From positions 15,805,608 to 15,869,607 of the forward strand of contig NC_088299.1 in NCBI RefSeq assembly GCF_032854445.1: a stretch of DNA of 64,000 nucleotides, given 5' to 3'. Shown here piece by piece: positions 35,163-46,823 of the stretch. The stretch's first letter is position 1. Every line of letters starts with the position of its first letter. The stretch comes from Liolophura sinensis (Eukaryota > Mollusca > Polyplacophora > Chitonida > Chitonidae). Made by a program: the position numbers and the translations under genes. The notes under the pieces were generated by a model. That model was not told where the DNA came from and made no database searches. It saw only the letters and a list, made by a program, of their open reading frames with translations.

Positions 35163-35329
35163 CTTCAGGTTTGGGGGTTGTACTTGATGTTGTTGTTCGT
35201 CCTCCTGTCTCTGTATGGGAACTCCAGCATTGTCCCCTCCCCCAGGAACATTGGCCCCTCCCCCAGGCGCATTGGCCCCACCCTCCTGCTTATCGTGCTC
35301 ATATCCCACAGGTTTTTGTCCTCCAAGGT
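35163..35329 (-). CDS. GOLIM4: GOLIM4-like gene, Gly/Asn/Gln linker exon and branch point of the two 3' ends
   Basis: Acceptor TTGCTGTTTAG/ACCTTG and a consensus donor CTGAAG/GTAAGT bound 167 bases, phase 1 to phase 0. The frame reads LGGQKPVGYEHDKQEGG, then ANAPGGG and ANVPGGG repeats, DNAGVPIQRQEDEQQHQ and VQPPNLK. Both the exon at 30289 and the exon at 22496 begin in phase 0, so this exon can splice to either. Low-complexity composition suggests a flexible lumenal linker. Confidence 0.86.
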
Positions 35330-38300
35330 CTAAACAGCAATCAAAAGTGAAAGATTCATTTATGTATGATATCTGAGTCTCGGGTCATATTTAGATATGT
35401 TTACTTACATAATGGTTGTCCACTTTATGGATGGTGCGGAACCAGAGTGCCTGGAGTAAACCACTCATTGCCATCCCTATAAAGCATTTCTCCCACATTT
35501 GACATATTGGTGGAAGGCAAGTGATATTCAATAACTTTCACATAAGACCACATAAGAGAACACTGACAAGCACTTCATGCCACCATGCTCCCCTTTGACA
35601 ATTTAAGCAGAAAGACACCAAGAGTAAGACTGAATCCCTATGTTTGAGGTGGGGAATGACGGACAGGACCTTAGAACCACTCGCTCCCCTCCTCCATGTA
35701 CCTGTATCAGCAGCTCACAAGGCACAGAGGCCAGACAGGACCACAGAACCACTCCCTCCCCTCCTTCATGTACAAGTATCAGCAGTTCACAAGGCACAGA
35801 AGCCAGACAGGACCTCAGAACCACTCCCTCCCCTCCTCCATGTACCTGTATCAGCAGCTCACAAGGCACAGAAGCCAGACAGGACCTCAGAACCACTCGC
35901 TCCCCTCCTCCATGTACCTGTATCAGCAGCTCACAAGTCCCAGAGGCCAAACAGGACCTCAGAACCACTCCCTCCCCTCCTCCGTATCAGCAGTTCACAA
36001 GTCCCAGAGGCCAGTCAGGACCTCAGAACCACTCGCTCCCCTCCTCCATGTACCTGTATCAGCAGTTCACAAGGCACAGAGGCCAGACAGGACCTCAGAA
36101 CCACTCGCTCCCCTCCTCCATGTACCTGTATCAGCAGTTCACAAGTCCCAGAGGCCAGTCAGGACCTCAGAACCACTCGCTCCCCTCCTCCATGTACCTG
36201 TATCAGCAGTTCACAAGGCACAGAGGCCAGACAGGACCACAGAAACACTCGCTCCCCTCCTCCATGTACCTGTATCAGCAGTTAACAAGGCAAAGAGGTC
36301 AGACAGGACCACAGAACCACTCCCTCCCCTCCTCCATGTACCTGTATCAGCAGTTCACAAGTCCCAGAGGCCAAACAGGACCACAGAACCACTCCCTCCC
36401 CTCCTCCATGTACCTGTATCAGCAGCTCACAAGGCACAGAGGCCAGACAGGACCTCAGAACCACTCCCTCCCCTCCTCCCATGTACCTGTATCAGCAGTT
36501 CACAAGGCACAGAGGCCAGACAGGAACTCAGAACCACTCGCTCCCCTCCTCCATGTACCTGTATCAGCAGTTCACAAGTCCCAGAGGCCAGTCAGGACCT
36601 CAGAACCACTCGCTCCCCTCCTCCATGTACCTGTATCAGCAGTTCACAAGGCACAGAGGCCAGACAGGACCACAGAAACACTCGCTCCCCTCCTCCATGT
36701 ACCTGTATCAGCAGTTCACAAGGCACAGAGGCCAGACAGGACCACAGAACCACTCGCTCCCCTCCTCCATGTACCTGTATCAGCAGTTCACAAGTCCCAG
36801 AGGCCAAACAGGACCTCAGAACCACTCCCTCCCCTCCTCCATGTACCTGTATCAGCAGCTCACAAGGCACAGAGGCCAGACAGGACCTCAGAACCACTCC
36901 CTCCCCTCCTCCATGTACCTGTATCAGCAGCTCACAAGGCACAGAGGCCAGACAGGACCTCAGAACCACTCCCTCCCCTCCTCCATGTACAAGTATCAGC
37001 AGCTCACAAGGCACAGAGGCCAGACAGGACCTCAGAACCACTCCCTCCCCTCCTCCATGTACCTGTATCAGCAGTTCACAAGGCACAGAGGCCAGGCAGG
37101 ACCTCAGAACCACTCGCTCCCCTCCTCAATGTACCTGTATCAACAGTTCACAAGGCACAGAGGCCAGACAGGACCTCAGAACCACTCGCTCCCCTCCTCC
37201 ATGTACCTGTATCAGCAGCTCACAAGACACATAGGCCAGACAGGACCTCAGAACCACTCCCTCCCCTCCTCCATGTACCTGTATCAGCAGTTCACAAGTC
37301 ACAGAAGCCAGACAGGACCACAGAACCACTCGCTCCCCTCCTCCATGTACCTGTATCAGCAGTTCACAAGGCACAGAGGCCAGACAGGACCACTCGCTCC
37401 CCTAATCAATGTACCTGTATCAGCAGTTCACAAGTCCCAGAGGCCACAGGACCACAGAACCACTCCCTCCCCTCCTCAATGTACCTGTATCAGCAGCTCA
37501 CAAGGCACAGAGGCCAGTCAGGACCTCAGAACCACTCGCTCCCCTCCTCAATGTACCTGTACCAGCAGTTCACAAGGCACAGAGGCCAGACAGGACCTCA
37601 GAACCACTCGCTCCCCTCCTCCATGTACCTGTATCAGCAGCTCACAAGACACATAGGCCAGACAGGACCTCAGAACCACTCCCTCCCCTCCTCCATGTAC
37701 CTGTATCAGCAGTTCACAAGGCACAGAGGCCAGACAGGACCACAGAACCACTCGCACCCCTCCTCCATGTACCTGTATCAGCAGTTCACAAGTCCCAGAG
37801 GCCAGACAGGACCACAAAACCACTCCCTCCCCTCCTCCATGTACCTGTATCAGCAGTTCACAAGTCCCTGAGGCCAGACAGGACCTCAGAACCACTCGCT
37901 CCCCTCCTCCATGTACAAGTATCAGCAGTTCACAAGTCCCAGAGGCCAGACAGGACCTCAGAACCACTCCCTCCCCTCCTCCATGTACCTGTATCAGCAG
38001 CTCACAAGTCCCAGAAGCCAGGCAGGACCTCAGAACCACTCCCTCCCCTCCTCCATGTACCTGTATCAGCAGTTCTCAAGTCCCAGAGGCCAGACAGGAC
38101 CTCAGAACCACTCCCTCCCCTCCTCCATGTACCTGTATCAGCAGTTCACAAGTCCCAGAGGCCAGACAGGACCTCAGAACCACTCCCTCCCCTCCTCCAT
38201 GTACCTGTATCAGCAGCTCACAAGTCCCAGAAGCCAGGCAGGACCTCAGAACCACTCCCTCCCCTCCTCCATGTACCTGTATCAGCAGTTCTCAAGTCCC

Positions 38301-40587
38301 AGAGGCCAGACAGGACCTCAGAACCACTCCCTCCCCTCCTCCATGTACCTGTATCAGCAGTTCACAAGGCACAGAGGCCAGACAGGACCACAGAACCACT
38401 CGCTCCCCTCCTCCATGTACCTGTATCAGCAGTTCACAAGGCACAGAGGCCAGACAGGACCACAGAACCACTCCCTCCCCTCCTCCATGTACCTGTATCA
38501 GCAGTTCACAAGGCACAGAGGCCAGACAGGACCACAGAACCACTCCCTCCCCTCCTTCATGTACCTGTATCAGCAGTTCACAAGTCCCAGAGGCCAGACA
38601 GGACCTCAGAACCACTCCCCTCCTCCATGTACAAGTATCAGCAGTTCACAAGTCCCAGAGGCCAGACAGGACCTCAGAACCACTCCCTCCCCTCCTCCAT
38701 GTACAAGTATCAGCAGCTCACAAGTCCCAGAGGCCAGGCAGGACCTCAGAACCACTCGCTCCCCTCCTCCATGTACCTGTATCAGCAGTTCACAAGTCCC
38801 TGAGGCCAGACAGGACCTCAGAACCACTCGCTCCCCTCCTCCATGTACCTGTATCAGCAGTTCACAAGGCACAGAGGCCAGACAGGACCACAGAAACACT
38901 CGCTCCCCTCCTCCATGTACCTGTATCAGCAGTTCACAAGGCACAGAAGCTAGACAGGACCTCAGAACCACTCCCTCCCCTCCTCCATGTACCTGTATCA
39001 GCAGCTCACAAGGCACAGAGGCCAGACAGGACCACAGAACCACTCCCTCCCCTCCTCCATGTACCTGTATCAGCAGTTCACAAGTCCCAGAGGCCAGACA
39101 GGACCACAGAACCACTCCCTCCCCTCCTCCATGTACCTGTATCAGCAGTTCACAAGGCACAGAGGCCAGACAGGACCACAGAACCACTCCCTCCCCTCCT
39201 CCATGTACCTGTATCAGCAGTTCACAAGGCACAGAAGCCACACAGGACCTCAGAACCACTCACTCCCCTCCTCCATGTACCTGTATCAGCAGTTCACAAG
39301 TCCCAGAGGCCAGACAGGACCTCAGAACCACTCGCTCCCCTCCTCCATGTACCTGTATCAGTAGCTCACAAGGCACAGAGGCCAGTCAGGACCTCAGAAC
39401 CACTCCCTTCCCTCCTCCATGTACCTGTATCAGTAGCTCACAAGGCACAGAGGCCAGTCAGGACCACTCGCTCCCCTCCTCCATGTACCTGTATCAGCAG
39501 TTCACAAGGCACAGAGGCCAGACAGGACCTCAGAACCACTCGCTCCCCTCCTCCATGTACCTGTATCAGTAGCTCACAAGGCACAGAGGCCAGTCAGGAC
39601 CTCAGAACCACTCGCTCCCCTCCTCCATGTACCTGTATCAGTAGCTCACAAGGCACAGAGGCCAGTCAGGACCACTCGCTCCCCTCCTCCATGTACCTGT
39701 ATCAGCAGCTCACAAGGCACAGAGGCCAGACAGGACCACAGAACCACTCGCTCCCCTCCTCCATGTACCTGTATCAGCAGTTCACAAGCCCCAGAGGCCA
39801 GACAGGACCACAGAACCACTCGCTCCCCTCCTCCATGTACCTGTATCAGCAGTTCACAAGTCCCAGAGGCCAGACAGGACCACAGAACCACTCCCTCCCC
39901 TCCTCCCATGTACCTGTATCAGCAGTTCACAAGGCACAGAAGCCAGACAGGACCACAGAACCACTCGCTCCCCTCCTCCATGTACCTGTATCAGCAGTTC
40001 ACAAGGCACAGAGGCCAGACAGGACCACTCCCTCCCCTCCTCCATGTACCTGTATCAGTAGCTCACAAGGCACAGAGGCCAGACAGGGCCTCAGAACCAC
40101 TCGCTCCCCTCCTCCATGTACCTGTATCAGTAGCTCACAAGGCACAGAGGCCAGTCAGGACCTCAGAACCACTCCCTCCCCTCCTCCATGTACCTGTATC
40201 AGTAGCTCACAAGGCACAGAGGCCAGTCAGGACCACTCCCTCCCCTCCTCCATGTACCTGTATCAGCAGTTCACAAGTCCCAGAGGCCAGACAGGACCTC
40301 AGAACCACTCGCTCCCCTCCTCCATGTACCTGTATCAGCAGTTCACAAGGCACAGAGGCCAGACAGGACCACAGAACCACTCCCTCCCCTCCTCCATGTA
40401 CCTGTATCAGCAGTTCACAAGTCCCAGAGGCCAGAAGTACATAGATGTCCTCTTTTATTCTCGGCATAAGAAAACAGGCACAGATTCAACAGTGGATGAC
40501 TTAACATGGAAACAAATAAACATGATTGTTTTTTTAATTCTTTCTTGAATTTTGTACACAGAGTTTCCCACAGATGTGCTCACCCAC
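35330..40587 (-). other. Intron (about 5.3 kb), nearly all one minisatellite
   Basis: About 4.8 kb of this intron is the 72-base array. The short flanks (35330-35650 and 40440-40587) hold no other feature that I recognise. Confidence 0.7.
35655..40436. repeat. Large minisatellite, 72-base unit, about 66 copies
   Basis: The unit joins CCACTCGCTCCCCTCCTCCA, TGTACCTGTATCAGCAGTTC, ACAAGGCACAGAGGCCAGAC and AGGACCTCAGAA. Recurrent variants are AAGTCCCAGAGG for AAGGCACAGAGG, CAGCTC for CAGTTC, CCACAG for CCTCAG, and CAGTAG in a block near 39360-40210. Copies differ by only a few bases, so the array is young or is being homogenised. Since 72 is a multiple of three and most units lack stops, frames of hundreds of codons exist on both strands. 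Confidence 0.98.
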
Positions 40588-40653
40588 CTGCGGGCTTGAT
40601 TTGAAAGACCTGGCCCTGGTCAATGGCATCAGGCACGTCAGGCTTCCCATCAC
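40588..40653 (-). CDS. GOLIM4: GOLIM4-like gene, small linker exon
   Basis: Acceptor TCTCTGCTCTCAG/GTGATG, donor CCGCAG/GTGGGT, 66 bases, phase 1 to phase 1. The frame reads DGKPDVPDAIDQGQVFQIKP. The KPDVPDAIDQ part lies where vertebrate GOLIM4 has a LRKPDPAEQQ-like sequence just after the coiled coil, as I recall it; the likeness is suggestive only. Confidence 0.83.
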
Positions 40654-42636
40654 CTGAGAGCAGAGACACAAAAAAGTACTCTTAAATATGAAACATTGAT
40701 AAGAAGGTGTTCATGAGCATCAACACTTAGAGAGAAGCTACCTGTTAAAAGGAAGACGACTACCATAAGTTACATATACTTTCACTCATCTTGAAGTTTC
40801 ATTCCATCTGAGTTTGTTAGCGGTGGAGATAACAGCCCTTACAGCTTCTAGGCTAGAACTATGCCTTTTACATGTACTCTCCCAAGTAACATGTCTTACT
40901 GGGAAGTCTCCATTTGAGGCATATTTGTCATTATAACCTGCCCTTAAAGGATTCATGAAATGTATGGAATTTTGCATTTTTGTTGAAATATACAAAATAT
41001 ACGAATACAATTCAAAATAAAAGAGCACCTTAGTAAGTCACTCTTTTTGTCACTCTGTAGGATGGAGGTCGGTTGATTAAAATCTTATCTTTTAACATGG
41101 GACAGTACTTTTAAAAGACGGGTCTAACTGACTTCTCTTGGGTTTGCAGAATTTGAGCATGTACTGGTCAAAATTTCCTTCCAGCTTCATGGTATATGTT
41201 TCTGTATTTAGATCTGAATTATTGAAATTAACCAAATATACATATATACATGTATCTAGAAAGCAAGTAGACCTGTTGTTTTGAAAACAATACATAACTA
41301 GAATGGATCTGCGAACAGCAGATCCTAGGCCGGGATTCCGGATCGGATCGATGATGTTTTCCCCACCCAATAATACACGGCCCTTGTAACAGCAAGTTTA
41401 TGTAAATGTGCCGAATGTGGTAAATCTGCCTTAGGACATTTTTTGAAAACCCGCATGTCCTGTGTTTGTTGACACAGATCAAAGATTTTTAGCACACATA
41501 GAGTACATGTGTAGCTCTTTACACTCAGTCATTTTCAGCTTTACAGCTGTAACAGTTTTCTCTGATGAGACCTCCAAATGTGGTCAAAAATTATTTGCTT
41601 TTTTGCATTTTGATCGCAATTTGCGGCAAAACTGTACGTCGCCGGAAAGAAATAAGTCCAGATTCATGATCTGGACGTAAAACTACATCAGGTAGCATGC
41701 TTACAATGTTTGTGCGTTCCTGCTAGTCGCAAATGCATTTAAAATGCATCATATAACATGGGGACGTCAAAGTGCCAAACATAGCAAATCGGCCTTTGGA
41801 CAATTTTTGAAGCACTGCAACTCCCACATTTATTATGACAGCGGTTTTGTGTCACGGGACCTCCAAACATGAGCCAAAATTGCACTTTTTAGTCGTTTGC
41901 TGTTGTAGTTAGATCTCTACGCCATCTAATAGAGTACTGTATAGCTGAATGTCACCCTACAACCGTTTCGGGAGATCATGGATAGTGTAGCCGAAAGCAT
42001 CAGGTCAAATACTATAAACCCAGTCTAGTCCCCATCTAAACTCCGTGTTAAAGCAATAGGATTCCCATCTTTTTCTAAACAAAAAACGGTGTTGTCATTT
42101 AAACACTTCTAGCGAGAAAAATATTGATCGGAGCTCAAATCCGTTGACGAAAGCTCAAATGAGCATGTCTTGGCCTACATTTTAATGCAGGTTGCACATT
42201 TCTAGCTCCCATATTTCTCGAGTTACAGGTCATTGAAATTACGTAACTTTTTTTTAGTTTTTTGCTTATATCTCAAAAAGTTACACAGATATGCAAAAAA
42301 ACAAAAGCAGATTCAGAATCAGCAGCTCAAGATACATTAGAATACGTTGAGAACAACTGACATTTCAGAACTTTTTGTGACGTCACAACTTCGACCAATG
42401 GCGAGTTTCCAGAGTTTTGACCGGAAGTCAACCATTTTTGCAAACTTTTTGTAACTCGTGACCTTTTAGCTGCATGTCAAATTTAATAATTTCAAACAGG
42501 ATCCCTAATAATGTATATGTCCCCTGCTCCAACTAGCACCATTTTGATGTTGGAATCTGAAGGTCAGGTTTATGTCTTCAGTATAAAGTATAAACAGTAA
42601 ATTTGTTGTCACGTGTGTTAACAATAAGATTCAAAC
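40654..42636 (-). other. Intron (about 2 kb)
   Basis: Contains a diverged direct duplication (41410-41900) described separately and otherwise AT-rich sequence without a supported exon. Confidence 0.6.
41405..41900. repeat. Diverged direct duplication, about 350-base spacing
   Basis: GTGGTAAATCTGCCTTAGGA + CATTTTTTGAA near 41420 resembles CATAGCAAATCGGCCTTTGG + ACAATTTTTGAA near 41780. TGATGAGACCTCCAAATGTGG near 41565 resembles CACGGGACCTCCAAACATGAG near 41855. Order and orientation are kept, which suggests an old duplication or two old copies of an unrecognised element. Confidence 0.55.
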
Positions 42637-42847
42637 CTTGGGCCTGGTTTTGCTGTCCACCAGCAACATCTGGTAACTTGTTCTGATTGGCTGCAGTGGC
42701 CCCTACTGACTGATCCTGATTCATGACAACTACCCCATTTTGCTGCTGCTGCTGCTGCTGTTGTTGTTGTTGTATCAGAGGCTGCTGCTGACCCCGAAGC
42801 ACAGGTTGGCCACCTTGGAGATTCTGTTGATTATTCTGTTGGGCTAA
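42637..42847 (-). CDS. GOLIM4: GOLIM4-like gene, glutamine-rich exon
   Basis: Acceptor TTTAACCAACACAG/TTAGCC, donor GCCCAAG/GTTTGA, 211 bases, phase 0 to phase 1. The frame reads LAQQNNQQNLQGGQPVLRG, then QQQPLI, eleven glutamines, NGVVVMNQDQSVGATAA and NQNKLPDVAGGQQNQAQ. The polyglutamine is coded by four CAA, six CAG and a final CAA. This marks the change from the coiled-coil stem to the low-complexity tail. Vertebrate relatives are also Gln-rich here, but I see no direct alignment. Confidence 0.85.
42740..42772. repeat. Coding CAA/CAG trinucleotide repeat, 11 codons
   Basis: On the plus strand it reads TTG, six CTG, then four TTG. It encodes the polyglutamine tract of the exon at 42637-42847. 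Confidence 0.95.
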
Positions 42848-43390
42848 CTGTGTTGGTTAAATTGAAGGAAACAACATCAAAACTTCTTGAAAATCACACA
42901 ACATAAACCTATGGGAAGTGAGGAAATTGCACAGGCTGGTATGACCAAGGAACAATAAAGCATATAATGCAGGATTTGAATATTGTGGATTTAAATCAAA
43001 TAACAAAACATTTATTTACGTGTGCAGCATTTCTCAAGACAAACTTCTTATCAGCAAGCTGGGATGCACACAAATGTAATATGAAGCACATAAAGATACA
43101 GTAAATATCATTGAACATGTCAACACACTTTAATTGGCCAACATTGAAGTGAAAAACTAATCTGGCATCCAAAATGGCTGACAAATGGTCATCTAAGACC
43201 ACACTCAAGAATGTGTCACTTTTAGAAGAACATATCACTGTTATTGGTGAAGCAAACCATAGCGCCCGTGGTAAACCAAACTTCGGCACATTAATGACAA
43301 ACTCTTGTGTCATGCACACAAGTGTAAACCATCTATACTGGTATTACATAGGTGGTCTTCAACAAACACTGACACCTAGTCACCTGGGAC

Positions 43391-43594
43391 AAAGACACAA
43401 GACAATCCACACTGGGAGGGCACATAATTAAATCAATCAGGAAAAGAATAAAGTGGTCTCAAAACAAAGTAATTTAAAGCACTGACATTTAAAAAGATAC
43501 AAGACAATCCACACTTTGAGGGCACATAATTAAATCAATCAGGAAAAGAATGAAGTGGTCTCAAAACAAAGTAATTTAAAGCACTGACATTCAA
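43391..43594. repeat. Tandem duplication, about 102-base unit x2
   Basis: CAAGACAATCCACACTGGGA, TAAATCAATCAGGAAAAGAAT and AAGTAATTTAAAGCACTGAC occur twice in order with about four differences. Confidence 0.92.
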
Positions 43595-45779
43595 CAAGAT
43601 CTCTGCAAATTGATGCAATTATCAAGTCATTTTACACAGTTGTATATGTGTGAGTATATGTTGGTCACAATATATGTGAGAAAATCGCATTACATGCAAT
43701 CATAAAGGGGCAGAAGTTATATGTACGTGCAGACATAGATACAGGTATACAGGTATACAAAGCAAAGTTCCTCAATCCATCAGGCATAACTGCAGGAAAA
43801 GCAAAGCACTCACAAACCATGCTAGGAGAAAGAACAGGCATATTCACACAGGACTATACTACAGCTCCAATTATTTATAGCCCTGTAAGCTTATGTACAC
43901 TTTGTCTGGACTGATCAAATTAAAACACTTACTGCCTGACAATGGATATTTCGTTTTATCCCAAAATTGTTAGGATTCATAAATCCAACATTACAAAATT
44001 AGGGCATGCATGAAGCAGTGAAAATACTATGAATGTAATGAACAAAATGTTACACTGCACAAGTTCCATGTGAGAAATACATGTACCAGACTTAGGGCAG
44101 GTATGTCCTGTATCAGCTACCAGGTATTCATGCATCCACACAAAATTCTTTGTTAGGCGTATTAAGAACTCTATTAAAAATAAACAGGCTATGTCCATAG
44201 GGAATCTTTATTCTAGCTAGTGAAAAAGGTACATGCACGAAACCAATGTAATTTCTCCAAAATAAACACCAAAAAGGTGAATTTTAGAGGTAAATACAGT
44301 AAAGAACCCAAAAATATTAAGTTTGGTGCTAAAACTTTTTTTTTTAGTAGATCAAAGGTGTTGGCAGAGAGGTATGTAATTTTGCTAGTGGAACTCATCA
44401 GTTAACAAACAGAGCCTTGAGACAACAAACCTGGGAGATATGTATGATTTGATGTTAAACAAGCTTCATTTACAGTAATGTCTATCGTTCATACAGCTGT
44501 AGTGTGGGCACTATATACTGCAATTACGTAGTAGTACAGATAGAATTGATACTGAATATACCTCTGCGATTTATGGCAAATGTTTTATATTAAAAGAGAT
44601 GCATACTTTCCCGTGGTAGGACTGTTCCGTTGTGTAGTCAATGGGTGTAAGGTAATTCATGTCAATATTAACTTTTGAAAAAATATGATCAATTTTGTCG
44701 CTAAAGCAGCAAGGTGAAGTATGTGTGCTAAATACACTCGACACTGACAACTGCTAACATGGTGGTGGAGATTATTATGTGATAAATTGATGGGTTTTAG
44801 CAAAAACACGCACACACCTTTTGAGTGCCTTTTGCGTCCAAAAAAAAAAAGAAAAAAATTAAAAATAAAAAAAAAAATAATAAAAAAAAGACAACCCCAA
44901 TTCATTATAAGATTATCATCTACTTAGTCACTAGGCTTCGGCTAGCCATTCGCCACATTAGTTTTGGCGAATATAATTTCTGTGTGGCAAAAGAAAATTG
45001 GCGTCCCTTCGCTACAGTGACGAAAGCAATGGATTCCTTTCAACTTCAGTTGTTTAGGTTTAAAGTTCGTAAATTTACTCAAATTTAATGTTGGATCCAG
45101 AATCAAGAAGGAATATTTGACTTCAGCGTTAAAGGACTTGATTATAAAAAAAAAGACAGTTTAAAAGAGCATTTAAAATTGGAAATGTATGCCCTGAAGC
45201 AGGTGATGAAAACTGGACCTACAATAATTCAATTAGCAATCAGATTATGTGGGCCAGAAATTACTTTCAATTTACTTTAAAAAAACAAAACCAAAAAAAA
45301 TGCCGACCGACCAAGCGGCACATGAACCAGTGCAGATAGGCCTGTTGCTGTAGTGTAAGCACTGCATTTATGTAATGCAGACTAGTACAGATAGGCCAAT
45401 AGCCGTAATGTGAGCACCGTATTGTGCCTTGCACAATATGAGGATAACTGACACCATTTATTTACATATCCTATCCCTGAGTCACCATGTAACAAATTCA
45501 TCCTGATAAGACCCATCAATTCAGTGCAGAAGACCGATACATAGATGAATTGCTTCAGCGATGTGACCCATTGGACTCCAACAAAGGGTGACAATCTACT
45601 CAGCAGACACTTTTGACATCGTTTGCACGATTTGAGAATATATCTGTACCTCAGGTGACCATTGTTGTCCAACAAAAAGCAGAGTAATTTGTCTGATGCG
45701 GGATAAGTACATGCATCAGTACACACAGGCCCATATAGCATTACATGTATTAAGTTCTTTATGAAACAAGGCTTCTGTT

Positions 45780-45842
45780 AAAGGTGTGCCGATAAAACAA
45801 TTAGTGTGCCAATAAAACAATTAGCGTGCCGATAAAACAATA
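45780..45842. repeat. Short tandem repeat, about 21-24-base unit x3
   Basis: GTGTGCCGATAAAACAATTA recurs three times with single changes. Confidence 0.85.
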
Positions 45843-45928
45843 AGTTTCCTGAAGGCAAGAATGGAAGCTACACAAATATAGTTAATTAGTGGAAGCAGGT
45901 GATTTAAGACGTCAAGAAAATGAAGCAC

Positions 45929-46003
45929 CTGCACATTTTGTAAAAGTCGCTGATTGGCCTGCTGTAGACTGGTGATCAACTGCTGATGTTTGACTTCTGT
46001 AGC
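45929..46003 (-). CDS. GOLIM4: GOLIM4-like gene, coiled-coil exon
   Basis: Acceptor TTTTGGTTCGTAG/GCTACA, donor GTGCAG/GTGCTT, 75 bases, phase 0 to phase 0. The frame reads ATEVKHQQLITSLQQANQ and RLLQNVQ, with leucine or isoleucine at heptad spacing. This is the last exon of the lumenal coiled-coil stem before the Gln-rich linker. Confidence 0.86.
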
Positions 46004-46760
46004 CTACGAACCAAAAATTAACTATGACCTTGAGAAGGGTGAGGTCAAAGCAACAAGCGAAGTGTCAAATAAACATAACTCAAACAGTGAGAAATAATCA
46101 TTCCATTCACCTACATATTTTAATATGCCTAAAAGTATGGATGTATGTATTTATTTCTATTTACTTTACTTAACTGTTGCTAAACTCCGTACTCCAGACA
46201 TGTTCACCTATTTGTTGGTGGTCAGATCCATCAGAAGAAGAAATTCTAGTGCCCAACATAAACCACTGACTTTTGGCAAGTTACTGACGAACTTTCTGAC
46301 ATATGATGTAGAGATATTGCACACTTGGATGGTGTCGAGTGATCTTTACACGTTAGACTGCATGCGCAAGTGGCTACATGAACGTTGTCAATTGCTTTAC
46401 TGTCACAATCAGTGAGAGTGGAGCTTGTTTAGAACCAAGATTACCTGATACATGCATATCTATGCAGCTAAAAAACCTTGCTATGCTTAGAGATAAAATT
46501 AGTACATAAAAAGAATAGGGCCTACATGTAATATAGGCTGAATAATGGGCAGCTACAGGTTTTTTGAAATTGTTGCCATTGATATGAACAGTTTCAGTGA
46601 TATAGAACTGAATCTTATCTCTGATCTTCGTGATGGATACTTATGAGCTGAATTTACATGTATATTTTCGATAGATCTTTAGATATGAAAGTTTTATGAA
46701 GACGTTACAACTAACACAAAGAAATAGTAAAAAAGAAAAGTGGATATACAAGAGGGAAAC
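46004..46760 (-). other. Intron (757 bases)
   Basis: No repeat or exon stands out; the plus-strand frame at 46125-46415 has no recognisable similarity and no splice support. Confidence 0.6.
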
Positions 46761-46823
46761 CTTTAACTCAGTAGTTTCCTCCTGAAGTTTAGTAATGTTA
46801 GTAAGAGCTGTGTCCTTCAGTGC
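46761..46823 (-). CDS. GOLIM4: GOLIM4-like gene, coiled-coil exon
   Basis: Acceptor GCTTTCCTCTTCAG/GCACTG, donor TTAAAG/GTTTCC, 63 bases, phase 0 to phase 0. The frame reads ALKDTALTNITKLQEETTEL followed by K, an amphipathic helix with hydrophobic residues at heptad positions. The donor is weak after the GT. Confidence 0.84.

Larger units (their letters stand above)
42848..45928 (-). other. Intron (about 3.1 kb)
   Basis: Contains a 102-base tandem duplication at 43391 and an A-rich tract at 44840-44890. No supported exon was seen. Confidence 0.6.

Noticed and set aside
35640-37871. Plus-strand open frame of 743 codons, with further frames of 300-550 codons to 40.5 kb
   Set aside because: It lies wholly in the 72-base tandem array; the unit is a multiple of three without stops, so long frames arise on both strands. 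There is no unique sequence, domain, or splice or promoter signal, and it sits in an intron of the minus-strand gene.
44825-44890. Lysine-rich plus-strand frame
   Set aside because: Produced by an A-rich low-complexity tract, with no support as a gene.
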